From assembly GCA_018710905.1 (NCBI GenBank), contig DVIZ01000116.1:1-58768 (forward strand): DNA of 58,768 bases. Direction: 5' to 3'. Every line of letters starts with the position of its first letter. The stretch's first letter is position 1. Under the pieces are notes generated by a model. The model made no database searches, was not told the origin of the DNA, and worked only from the letters and a program-made list of their open reading frames with translations. Positions 47,750-56,035 of the stretch are shown here, in pieces. The position numbers and the translations under genes were made by a program. Origin of the DNA: Candidatus Scybalomonas excrementigallinarum (lineage in GTDB: Bacteria; Bacillota; Clostridia; Lachnospirales; Lachnospiraceae).

Positions 47750-47870
47750 TAGCAGAAATTTTGAGAGACTATTTTAAAGAGTAGAAATATATGGAACGCA
47801 AAGTATTATGATGGAGATTAGACGATGAGCGCATAATGTTTATGTAATAGATGGAAGATCAAAAAGTGTA
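47750..47870 (+). pseudogene. Decayed partial copy of the SWIM gene
   Basis: Bases from AGCAGAAATTTTGA at 47751 onward follow the SWIM gene from about 44,067 (GACTATTTTAAAGAG, AGAAATATATGGAA, GCAAAGTATTATG, GGAG...), with a stop, an internal gap of about 55 bases and further drift. No reading frame remains. The rest of 47,576-48,061 holds nothing I can support. Confidence 0.7.
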
Positions 47871-48061
47871 CTTATCATCATTTGTATAAGATAAGGAGTT
47901 AGAAATGATGCTTTTAAAGTTTATAGTTATTTTAGAAAATTTGCTAGAAACGTCATGTTCATTTGAAGTGAAGTATGCTATATAAGGGGGATATAGGGCT
48001 TATATATTGTAGATAAAAGTTGGAATTTTACGAAATATAATGAAATTTATTAGAATTTTTG

Positions 48062-48090
48062 TTGTTATATAGATAAATATATAATATAAT
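48062..48090 (+). promoter_or_regulatory. Candidate promoter of the Cas10/RAMP operon
   Basis: TTGTTA (48062-48067) and TATAAT (48085-48090) are 17 bases apart. A further TATAAT at 48113-48118 is an alternative. The leader to the first gene would be about 140 bases. Confidence 0.4.
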
Positions 48091-48238
48091 AAAACTAATC
48101 ATAGAAATTGGATATAATAAAAATGATTTATGTAATAATTTAAAGTTTATATTATTCGTTTGAGTAAAACATGTGATATAAATTTAAAGGTGATATTTTT
48201 AATTGAAATTGAATGCTAATAGAAAAAGGAGAAGAATA

Positions 48239-49186
48239 ATGAGTGATACTAGAAGTGAAAAAGTACTTAGTAATATTAAAGAAAATTATAAACGTTTAGA
48301 AAGTTCAATTGTAGAACAATTATATATGGTGCAGAAAATACATGGACCGACAATAGGGTCTGCAAGGGAAGATATATGGAAAGAATTATTTGAAATGTTG
48401 ATTCCTCAAAAGTTTGTAATTGAACATTCTGTATTTATTATTGATTCTGAAGGACATATTTCAAAAGAAGTGGATTTAGCAATTATGGATCAGACATATA
48501 CTCCATATATTTTCAAATTTGGTAGAGTAAAGTTTATACCAATTGAGGCAGTTGCGGTTGTTATTGAATGTAAAAGTCATAGCTTAGATGAACTAGCTAT
48601 ACGAGAATGGAGTGAGGCAATAAAATGTTTAAAAACTTCTGTAAATTCTATTACAAGAATTGCTCCTAATATGCTCATAAATTCTCCCAATCCAACTCAA
48701 AAATCGACTCGCCCAATTCGAATTTTATGTGCACTAAAAGAAAAGATTAGTGATGATATAAAAATGGATTTTGATTTTATTCTTACAGCAAATGATACCA
48801 AAGAACATAAATATATTAGTATTGAAGAAAACAAGAAAAGAAAAACATTATATGACTGGCATAAAACATTGAATTTTTATGGATTGCCTGATGAAAAAGA
48901 TGAAAAAGGTGAAAGAGAAAATGGAGTTTTACTCAGTGATATAGAAAAGATGAACAATTATACATTAGAGGATTATGTTGTATATGATAAAGAAACAGAA
49001 AACACATTATTAAGTTTTAATTTCCAATTAAATCAAATCTTAATGCTTATTAATAATCCTATTTTATTCCCACATCTATCTTATGTAAAATTATTTAATC
49101 AAAGTGAAGAGAATCAAAAAGAAGATGCTACATTAGAAGAAAAGGAAGAAGAAGTGAAATTAGATAATAGTGTTAAAAATAAATAG
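48239..49186 (+). CDS. PD-(D/E)XK nuclease-like protein (DUF6602 type), first gene of Cas10/RAMP operon
   Basis: A 315-residue protein. Glu44 in SAREDIWKEL, Asp79 in KEVDLAI and Glu110-x-Lys112 in VVIECKS, on successive secondary-structure elements, make the PD-(D/E)XK nuclease core; the spacing is that of DUF6602 proteins. The C-terminus is acidic and low in complexity. The ATG at 48239 has AGGAG at 7 bases; a TTG at 48203 is less likely. It lies 23 bases before the Cas10-like gene, so it is probably an effector nuclease of the same system, although it has no CARF domain to sense cyclic oligoadenylate. Confidence 0.72.
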   Translation: MSDTRSEKVLSNIKENYKRLESSIVEQLYMVQKIHGPTIGSAREDIWKELFEMLIPQKFVIEHSVFIIDSEGHISKEVDLAIMDQTYTPYIFKFGRVKFIPIEAVAVVIECKSHSLDELAIREWSEAIKCLKTSVNSITRIAPNMLINSPNPTQKSTRPIRILCALKEKISDDIKMDFDFILTANDTKEHKYISIEENKKRKTLYDWHKTLNFYGLPDEKDEKGERENGVLLSDIEKMNNYTLEDYVVYDKETENTLLSFNFQLNQILMLINNPILFPHLSYVKLFNQSEENQKEDATLEEKEEEVKLDNSVKNK

Positions 49187-49209
49187 AATGGAAAGGGGAA
49201 AAGCATAAG

Positions 49210-51159
49210 ATGAAATATGTTGTTGCGATTACTTTTGACAAAGTACAAACATTTTTATATGATGCAATTCATTCGGAACTCCAAGATAATCAAGTGAATA
49301 AAAAAACATTGCAACATATTATTCGTTCATCAGAGTTTATATCAACGACATTGTATGAAAAACTTGGAATGACAATAGGAAGAGAAGGAATCTTTGAAAT
49401 CCATAAAAATGATATTTTATTAAAATGTTCAGGTGTTTGTATTTTTAAAGTGGAAATTCAGAAAGAAGAGTTAAAGGATAAATTAAAAACATTATTTCAA
49501 GAGTACTATTGTTCTTATAATGGAACTTTAGTGATGAAATACATTTGTTTTGAAGATACTAATGAATTTAGTGAAATTGAGATAATCAATAGAGCTAAAG
49601 ATGAATTAAAGTCAGTAAAAAATTTTAATGAAATAATAGAAGAAAATAAAGATGTATTATTTCAATTTCAAAAAGTAATCGAATTGCCGCCACTGCATAA
49701 AGGAATAGAAAAAAGCAATTATAATAATTTTGTGGATAATATTGATAAATTACAATTCCAAGGTGAAAATCCTAAAAATGATGAAGAAAAAAAGCATAGA
49801 ATTGCTGTGATTAAGGCAGATTTAGATGGTATGGGAAATCTATTCAAAGATCTAACGAATTTTCATGAATATAAAACGATCAGTGAAATTTTAAGGGATA
49901 GAATTTGTCTACGAGTGTTGGATATGACGATACAAAAATTTAATAAAAAGCGGAAAAAGAAATTAAAAGTATTCCCCTTATATATGGCTGGAGATGATAT
50001 TTTCTTTGCGGTTCATATTTCAGATTTGTGTGCTGGAATCGAAATATGTAAGAGATTATTAATAGATATTAATGAGGAAATAAAAAGACAATTGAAAAAT
50101 GATAAAATGCATCTGACATTAAGTATTGGAATCGAAATAACATCTAATTTAGAACCAATTCGATATTATTATACAAGAGTGGAAGAGCAGCTTTCTTGTG
50201 CTAAGAAGAGAAGCTATAAAAATGGAACAATTCCAATAGTAAAACTTTCTTTAAATAATATAGTATATTGTATTTATGATAAACAAAAGCAAAGTAAAAA
50301 AGATAATTGGGATATATTTCTAAAAGAAGCAGGAACAATGAAATACATGATGGAACAAGAAATTATATCCACTCGTTATTTTTATACTTTATTAGAAAAA
50401 ATATCAGATACAAGAGTGAAAAAAGATGATGGAAAATATCTTAATATGATTTTGTATCATTTGTTGCCAGAGCATTGTGATGAAAAAGGTGAGAAAAAAA
50501 GGCTTGAGAAATTAGTAGTATATAGAATTCTAAAAGAATTTGAATATCGCTTTATTAGAAATAAGCGGCTTGAATTTGATAATAATAAAAAAGAATTATT
50601 TCAGAAATATATACAGTTATTATTACTATTTACAGATGAACGTTTTCAAATAATAGAAGCAATAGAGTATAAAGGTGTAAAGAAACAATTCAATGAGATT
50701 AAGAAATATAATATAAAGCCATTTTTAAATTATATTTATTTAAACGGATTATATTGTAATAAGAAAAAAGAGAAAAATTTCAATGATAGAACGGTATTAC
50801 ATAACATATTTATAGGAAAGACTGATGGTGAATACATGACACTGCCAATTACAACCTCAATGTTCCATAGAATGAAAAACTGGGAATTGGATATAGAGAA
50901 ATGTGCAACTATGTTAGATTCTATATTAAATCATAAAATAGACAATGAGGATGAAGAGAATAAAGATAAAAATACTCAAGAAAAATTTAATAAAGAGGAA
51001 TTTAGAAAATTGGCTAAAAATACTTCTTTATGGACAAAAGATTATATAGACTCTCTTTTTATTTTTTATAGATGGAAAGAAATAAGAAGGAAGTATGGTT
51101 GGGGATATAAAGAAGGAGAAGATAATAAAGGTGAGAAAAATGGAAAAAATAAAAGTTAA
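49210..51159 (+). CDS. Cas10-like polymerase/cyclase protein without HD domain
   Basis: A 649-residue Cas10/Cmr2-type protein. It starts directly with a Palm-like fold (ITFDKVQTFL at 7-16, typical of Cas10 after the HD domain), so the N-terminal HD DNase is absent. The second Palm has DLDGMGNLF (204-212), AGDD (260-263) in place of the usual GGDD, and LSIGIEI...EEQLSCAKKRSYKNG. The two Asp needed for metal binding are present, so cyclic oligoadenylate synthesis is possible. The C-terminal 250 residues are helical like domain D of Cas10. It would be the large subunit of a type III-like complex with the three RAMP proteins that follow. Confidence 0.88.
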   Translation: MKYVVAITFDKVQTFLYDAIHSELQDNQVNKKTLQHIIRSSEFISTTLYEKLGMTIGREGIFEIHKNDILLKCSGVCIFKVEIQKEELKDKLKTLFQEYYCSYNGTLVMKYICFEDTNEFSEIEIINRAKDELKSVKNFNEIIEENKDVLFQFQKVIELPPLHKGIEKSNYNNFVDNIDKLQFQGENPKNDEEKKHRIAVIKADLDGMGNLFKDLTNFHEYKTISEILRDRICLRVLDMTIQKFNKKRKKKLKVFPLYMAGDDIFFAVHISDLCAGIEICKRLLIDINEEIKRQLKNDKMHLTLSIGIEITSNLEPIRYYYTRVEEQLSCAKKRSYKNGTIPIVKLSLNNIVYCIYDKQKQSKKDNWDIFLKEAGTMKYMMEQEIISTRYFYTLLEKISDTRVKKDDGKYLNMILYHLLPEHCDEKGEKKRLEKLVVYRILKEFEYRFIRNKRLEFDNNKKELFQKYIQLLLLFTDERFQIIEAIEYKGVKKQFNEIKKYNIKPFLNYIYLNGLYCNKKKEKNFNDRTVLHNIFIGKTDGEYMTLPITTSMFHRMKNWELDIEKCATMLDSILNHKIDNEDEENKDKNTQEKFNKEEFRKLAKNTSLWTKDYIDSLFIFYRWKEIRRKYGWGYKEGEDNKGEKNGKNKS

Positions 51160-51889
51160 ATTACAAACAGAATCAAATTTAATCATTGGTGGAACTCCTA
51201 ATTCTTTTGAAATTGGAGGAGTTGATATGGAAGCTGTGCTGGATTACAAAGGTGATCCATGTATTCCAGCTTCTTCATTAAAGGGAATTTTAAGAAGGAT
51301 TGTAAGAGAATTGCAAGAAGAAGAGAATAGTGATAGTAATAGTAATGATGATAGTATCACTATATGGATTACAAATCTTTATAAAAACTATTTTAACTAC
51401 TTATTAAATGAGATAAATAAACAAGCAATATCAGAAGAAAAGCTACAAAAAACAAAGGAGTCATTAGAGGAAATACGAGATCATTGTTCTGCCGAATATT
51501 TATTTGGGATACAGAAGGTAAATCGTTCGCCAAAATTTATTTTTAATGATTTGCAACTAAAAAAGGAAAAAGATAAGAAAAAGAAAGATATTTTTTCAAT
51601 TGATACAAAAAATGCAATTACATTAAATAATGATGATACTGTAAGTTCCAATCCAAGGACGTATAAAACGATTCGACCAGAAGTTACTTTTTTAGGTGAG
51701 ATTTGGTTTCAAGGTAGTGAACAGCTGTGTAAAGGGAATAGTGAATTATCAAAAGAAGATGTAGAAAAGAAAATTTTAGAATTGTTGGAAAAGGTATTTG
51801 GTGAATTGAATTTAGGTATCTATCGTATGGGAAATTCGGGTAGCAGAGGTTATGGTAGAGTGCATATAGATATTGTAAAAGGGGAATAG
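51140..51889 (+). CDS. Csm3-like RAMP protein
   Basis: A 249-residue RAMP protein. The start is like Csm3: SNLIIGGTPNSFEIGGVD, where Asp29 lies at the position of the Csm3 catalytic Asp that cuts target RNA, followed by PCIPASSLKGILRR. The end has the glycine-rich loop GNSGSRGYGRVHI. It should form the backbone that holds the guide RNA. The ATG at 51140 has AAAGGTGA upstream and overlaps the Cas10-like gene by 20 bases. There is an inserted charged segment around residues 55-100. Confidence 0.85.
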   Translation: MEKIKVKLQTESNLIIGGTPNSFEIGGVDMEAVLDYKGDPCIPASSLKGILRRIVRELQEEENSDSNSNDDSITIWITNLYKNYFNYLLNEINKQAISEEKLQKTKESLEEIRDHCSAEYLFGIQKVNRSPKFIFNDLQLKKEKDKKKKDIFSIDTKNAITLNNDDTVSSNPRTYKTIRPEVTFLGEIWFQGSEQLCKGNSELSKEDVEKKILELLEKVFGELNLGIYRMGNSGSRGYGRVHIDIVKGE

Positions 51890-51890
51890 T

Positions 51891-52856
51891 ATGGAAAATA
51901 TTGTTGTATATAAAGTTGATTTAGAGAGAAAAGGTAGGATAACACAACTACCTGACTCTCAAAAAATATTTGGAACTTTAATTTATCAATATTTGAATCG
52001 GAATTCAAATGAGAAAGTCGATGCTTTAATAGAAAAAATACAAAAAAACTACCTTGCCATTTCGAATATTATACCAGAGGGTTATATACCTACACCGAAA
52101 GAATTTCTGATGGAGAAGATAAGTGAAAAAGAAAAGGGAAGTAATTTAAAAGAATTCTATAAAGAGATAAAAAAGAGAGACTATATTTCACTAAATGAAT
52201 TATTCCATCTTATGGGACATAGAAAAAGAATAAATGATATACCATATATTTCAGTGGAAAAAATACAACAGTTACATATATGTATTGATGAGTTGATATA
52301 TGGAATTCCAGGTATGGAATCTAGTCTTTATTCAGTTCCAGAAGTGCTAGTAAAAAAATATAGTGGAAATAAATTACAAAAAAAAGAAGAGGTGTTTAGA
52401 TTTTCTTTTTATATCGCATTTGATAATAAGGAATTAGAAAAAGAGATTATGTGTCTCTTGGAAATGTTAAAGGAAGAGGAAGACATATTATGTATGGGAG
52501 CAAGAGGTTCACAAGGTCTTAATCTCTATCAGGTTATGTCCTATAAAAAAGATAATTTATATAGCTCAAAACATACAACGACGTATTTAAATCTAGGAAT
52601 GTTGCTGCCGAATAAAATTAATTATAAAGATTCTTATTTAACTTCATTTATGTCAGAGCGTAGACCATACGATGGGATCGGATTAGGAAAAATGGAAGAA
52701 CGATTTTTTATCACTTTTTTAAATGCAGGAAGCGTAATTAAAATGGACGATGGTGTTAGTATAAAAGAAGCTGGGAAGATAATATCATCTAAATTTGATG
52801 AAAAAGCAGTTGTATTTGGAAATTCTTTTTTATATCCGCTTGATAGATTGGATTGA
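51891..52856 (+). CDS. Csm4-like RAMP protein
   Basis: A 321-residue RAMP protein. It opens with a beta strand and KIFGTLIYQYL, like Csm4/Cmr3 openings, has a middle SLYSVPEVLV and the glycine-rich loop GARGSQGLNLYQV (203-215), and ends FGNSFLYPLD as Csm4 proteins often do. In type III complexes Csm4 caps the 5' handle of the guide and contacts Cas10. It starts one base after the Csm3-like stop codon. Subunit identity rests on layout and should be regarded as likely, not proven. Confidence 0.75.
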   Translation: MENIVVYKVDLERKGRITQLPDSQKIFGTLIYQYLNRNSNEKVDALIEKIQKNYLAISNIIPEGYIPTPKEFLMEKISEKEKGSNLKEFYKEIKKRDYISLNELFHLMGHRKRINDIPYISVEKIQQLHICIDELIYGIPGMESSLYSVPEVLVKKYSGNKLQKKEEVFRFSFYIAFDNKELEKEIMCLLEMLKEEEDILCMGARGSQGLNLYQVMSYKKDNLYSSKHTTTYLNLGMLLPNKINYKDSYLTSFMSERRPYDGIGLGKMEERFFITFLNAGSVIKMDDGVSIKEAGKIISSKFDEKAVVFGNSFLYPLDRLD

Positions 52857-52869
52857 AGGAGGAGAGTAG

Positions 52870-53652
52870 ATGAGAAAGTTAAAGAAATATGAGTATGAAT
52901 TAACAGTGCTTTCTAATGTGATATTATCTCCAAGAGAGCAGGAGGGAATATTTTTAGATGATGATCAAAAGAAAAAATGTACTTTGGATAATATCAATAT
53001 TATTTATCCATTTTATCAATATGGAATGTATGATAAATATGATAAAAAAAATGCAAAATATTATATACCAGGTAGTTCGTTAAAAGGAGCAGTATTTAAA
53101 GGGAAATCAAAAATATTAGTTGATGATATTAAAATACGTAATGATCGGATTAAGTTAGGGAAGTTAAATAAAGTACAGTATATTCCTAAGAAGAGACAAG
53201 AAGAATCAGAAGAAGAACAAAAGCAAATGATCTTAGATACATACTTTCCAAATATCGGAGTTGAAATGTTGGAAGGAAATGAAAAACCACTTGCAGGAAT
53301 CTTTTATTCAGAAGAGGATATAAAAGAAAGGCTTTTAGAAGTTCATGAAGATTCTAAAAGAAAAATCGAGAAATTAATACAGAAAATAGAGGATAGTATT
53401 GAATTGAATTCCTACCATAAAGAAAAATCTGAAAGGTCGCAAAACTGTGAAATGAAACTGAAGGAAGTTCAAAACAATTTAAAAGAGATACTAAAGAATA
53501 GAAAAGAAACAGAGTATCTATTCTTTTTAGGGGGATACAAGGGATTATTATTGATGAGAACATTTGAAGAAATGCCAGAAAAAAGTGCTATTTATATCGA
53601 TGAAGATAAAAATTTACCTTATGGTTTATGTAAAATTGTAATGAAAGAATAG
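52870..53652 (+). CDS. Csm5-like RAMP protein
   Basis: A 260-residue RAMP protein with YELTVLSNVILSPRE, then YYIPGSSLKGAVFKGK (IPGSSLKG at 66-73), the RAMP motif as found in Csm5 and Csm3, and a short end LPYGLCKIVMKE. The glycine-rich C-terminal loop of other RAMPs is missing, which is common in Csm5. Residues 150-210 are a charged helical insertion. It is the last gene of the cassette, 13 bases after the Csm4-like gene. It may cap the 3' end of the guide-holding complex. Confidence 0.75.
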   Translation: MRKLKKYEYELTVLSNVILSPREQEGIFLDDDQKKKCTLDNINIIYPFYQYGMYDKYDKKNAKYYIPGSSLKGAVFKGKSKILVDDIKIRNDRIKLGKLNKVQYIPKKRQEESEEEQKQMILDTYFPNIGVEMLEGNEKPLAGIFYSEEDIKERLLEVHEDSKRKIEKLIQKIEDSIELNSYHKEKSERSQNCEMKLKEVQNNLKEILKNRKETEYLFFLGGYKGLLLMRTFEEMPEKSAIYIDEDKNLPYGLCKIVMKE

Positions 53653-53716
53653 AAAAATTCTATTAGTATATAAGGAAAAAGATAGAAAGAAAAAGGAGAA
53701 AATCAGGAGGAGAAAG

Positions 53717-54121
53717 ATGTCATTATTACTTCGTGTTCCCTATGAGGAAAAAGACATTGTGAAAAAACTGGGAGCTTGGTGGAATCCCGAAATTAAACGA
53801 TGGTATGTGAGAGATAAGAAAGATTATCCAAAATTTAGAAAATGGATTACAGATAAACAAGAATTTACTATTATATGTGATTACATTTACATTGTAGAAG
53901 GAAAACAATCTTGTTATAGATGTGGAGAAAGTACTAGAGTCATTGGATTTGGTGAGGTAGGAAGTCCTTTCTGGGTCGATAGTAAAGAAGTTGCCTCTCA
54001 ACTTAAACTTTATAGAATTCCATTAAAATATGATTTAGTTTTGGACTTTATGGAAGTAGGTTGGGGCTCCGAAGATTGGCTCATAAAGAAATATGGAAAA
54101 ATAACAGAAATTAATTTGTAA
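53717..54121 (+). CDS. DUF5710-domain protein
   Basis: A 134-residue protein. Residues 4-45 match DUF5710 (LRVPYEEKDIVKKLGAWWNPEIKRWYV), a short domain that is often fused to DNA-processing or mobile-element proteins. The second half has a CYRCG pair and no known motif. It follows the RAMP cassette after 64 bases with its own AGGAGG site and could be part of it or independent. The domain's biochemical role is unknown to me. Confidence 0.75.
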   Translation: MSLLLRVPYEEKDIVKKLGAWWNPEIKRWYVRDKKDYPKFRKWITDKQEFTIICDYIYIVEGKQSCYRCGESTRVIGFGEVGSPFWVDSKEVASQLKLYRIPLKYDLVLDFMEVGWGSEDWLIKKYGKITEINL

Positions 54122-54179
54122 AAGGTAAAAGATAACGATATTTTATAAGGGGAAAAGGAAAGGTGGAAAATAGGTGTCA

Positions 54180-54205
54180 AACCACCAGTTGATATACTGG
54201 TGGTT
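54180..54205 (+). terminator. Hairpin after the DUF5710 gene
   Basis: AACCACCAGT (54180-54189) and ACTGGTGGTT (54196-54205) form a perfect 10-bp stem with a TGATAT loop. No U-run follows; the flanks TGTC and GATGA are mildly symmetric. It could be a weak terminator or a single-strand element end. Confidence 0.55.
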
Positions 54206-54296
54206 GATGACTAGAAGATGGGATTTTAGAGAAATTGACTATATAATGGCAGTTTGATATAATATCAATATTCGTTTAATAAAGATTTATATTTTT

Positions 54297-54472
54297 ATTC
54301 TATAGGAAATTCCTCGCAAGCGAGTATTATCCTATAGAATAAAAAAGCACTACGTGCAAACGATGCGCAGGTCGCAATGGGGGAAATTTTACTTCGTAAA
54401 CTGCGACCGCGCGGCAAAGTGTACGTTGCTAGAAGTTATCGAAAGTCGCGAGGAGTGTGCAACGTACACTTT
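54297..54472. repeat. Structured intergenic repeat, copy C
   Basis: Stems are ATTCTATAGGA/TCCTATAGAAT (54297-54307 with 54330-54340) enclosing a small CTCG/CGAG hairpin, GGTCGCA/TGCGACC (54370-54376 with 54402-54408) and AAAGTGTACGTTGC/GCAACGTACACTTT (54416-54429 with 54459-54472, perfect). Compared with copy B each stem has changed on both arms so that pairing is kept, while linkers such as CTACGTGC and CTAGAAG are conserved. Confidence 0.72.
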
Positions 54473-54546
54473 GTTAAAGTAAGTAAAAAAATTAAGTGAA
54501 AAGAAACCATAAGAACAGTAGATAAGGTAATTATGGGAGGTATAAA

Positions 54547-56025
54547 ATGTTAACTCATGAAAAGTTATTAAAGCCGGTAGTAGAGACAAAGTATCTAAAT
54601 GTAGAAAATACAGCGAGATACCGTTCTATTATTCGGCTTTTTTATTTGAAATATGAACGATTAAAGTATTGGTTGTACCAAGAAGATGTTTATGAAGAAT
54701 TAAAAGAAGATCCTTATTTTGCAGAGTATACGATGGAACAGTGCCAGCAGGATTTAGCGGCATTAGTGGAATGGAAAAATCTTCTTACCCTTCAAGATAC
54801 GAGAAAAGTTACAACAATTGAAGAATTTAAAAGTAAAAAATTCAGATATCAATTATCGGAATATACAGTTGAAATTGAACGTATGGTTATTCGTTTGGAA
54901 AACTTATTTATTGAAGGAGCTTCCTTGGAACCAGCGTTGCTAGAACGAATTCGAATGAATATTGGGAAAATTCCAGAGATAGGACAAAAAGATCAAGAGC
55001 AAATTTATAGCTGGTGGAATGATCTAAATAATGATTTTGTTCGTTTAAATCAAAATTATCAGGACTATATGAGAGAATTGAACAGTGTAAAAGCGGAAGA
55101 ATTGATGAGAACAAAGGAGTTTTTGATTTTCAAGGATCGGTTGATGGATTATCTTAGAACTTTTGTAAAAAGTCTTCAGATGAATGTTACGATAATTGAA
55201 GATTATTTAAAAAACTTAAAAGAAGAGCACATGGAAAGTATTCTTAGGCAGATTATGGATTATGAGTTATCCATTCCTCATATTAAAACAGAAGTTGACG
55301 AAGAGAAAGTGAAGGAAAAGATTTTAGGTCGTTGGAAAAGTATGAAGGAATGGTTTTTAGGAGAAGGGGGAAAAGAATCGGAAGCACTCTTAGTATTTGA
55401 TACCACAAATGAAATTATTCGAAAAATAACACGATATGCTACAAGAATTAGCGAGCAAAATAACAATGGAGCCAATCGAAGAGAAGAGTATTATAAAATC
55501 GCTCAGATATTTTCAAAATGCCCAACCATAGAGGAGGCACATCGATTTTCAGCCTATGTATTTGGTGTGGAAGCCCCATTACATTTAAAAGGGAATTTTA
55601 TGCGGGATACGGATAGTATTTATAGCAGTGTCTATGAGGAAGAGCCTTATATTGTAGAAGTATTGCCGAGAATTCGAACTTATAGAGAAAAGGCAAAACG
55701 AAGCGGAATTGTCGATCGAACTGAGGAAAAAGAGAGGATGCGACAGGAGACGATTAAAAGATTGGAAGAAGAAAGAAAGCTATTTGATAGTTATATTGTC
55801 GACAACACATTACAGTTTGATAAGTTGCCAATCTTAGAGCCGCAAGTAAGAGATATTTTTCTTATGTGGTTATCAAAGGCGTTAGAGCGAAAAGATTTTC
55901 ATGGGAAAACCGAAGATGGGCGGGAATATTATATTGAAAATGGAAAAGAAAAAGAGAGATGTGTTGTAAAATGTACGGATGGTTATTTTACAATGCCAGC
56001 CTATAAAATAGTTTTTAAAGAGTAG
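54547..56025 (+). CDS. jetA: Wadjet JetA (TIGR02677 family, kleisin-like)
   Basis: A 492-residue helical protein. The N-terminus (LNVENTARYRSIIRLFYLKYERLKYWLYQEDVY) with winged-helix and middle coiled coil match TIGR02677, JetA of type I Wadjet, the MukF-like kleisin that bridges the SMC heads. It is the first gene of the ordered set jetA-jetB-jetC. Wadjet complexes extrude loops on small circular DNA and cut it, so they exclude plasmids. GGGAGG precedes the ATG. Confidence 0.88.
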   Translation: MLTHEKLLKPVVETKYLNVENTARYRSIIRLFYLKYERLKYWLYQEDVYEELKEDPYFAEYTMEQCQQDLAALVEWKNLLTLQDTRKVTTIEEFKSKKFRYQLSEYTVEIERMVIRLENLFIEGASLEPALLERIRMNIGKIPEIGQKDQEQIYSWWNDLNNDFVRLNQNYQDYMRELNSVKAEELMRTKEFLIFKDRLMDYLRTFVKSLQMNVTIIEDYLKNLKEEHMESILRQIMDYELSIPHIKTEVDEEKVKEKILGRWKSMKEWFLGEGGKESEALLVFDTTNEIIRKITRYATRISEQNNNGANRREEYYKIAQIFSKCPTIEEAHRFSAYVFGVEAPLHLKGNFMRDTDSIYSSVYEEEPYIVEVLPRIRTYREKAKRSGIVDRTEEKERMRQETIKRLEEERKLFDSYIVDNTLQFDKLPILEPQVRDIFLMWLSKALERKDFHGKTEDGREYYIENGKEKERCVVKCTDGYFTMPAYKIVFKE

Positions 56026-56035
56026 GGATTTTAGT

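Noticed and set aside
47576-48238. Searched for a CRISPR array upstream of the Cas10/RAMP genes
   Set aside because: No regularly spaced repeats are visible; the only similarity is to the SWIM gene.
54180-54205. Hairpin as the end of an IS200/IS605 element
   Set aside because: No matching second end or transposase gene is nearby; reported only as a terminator-like hairpin.
53653-54546. Searched for a CRISPR array downstream of the RAMP genes
   Set aside because: Only the DUF5710 gene, a single hairpin and the structured repeat are present; there are no repeat-spacer units.
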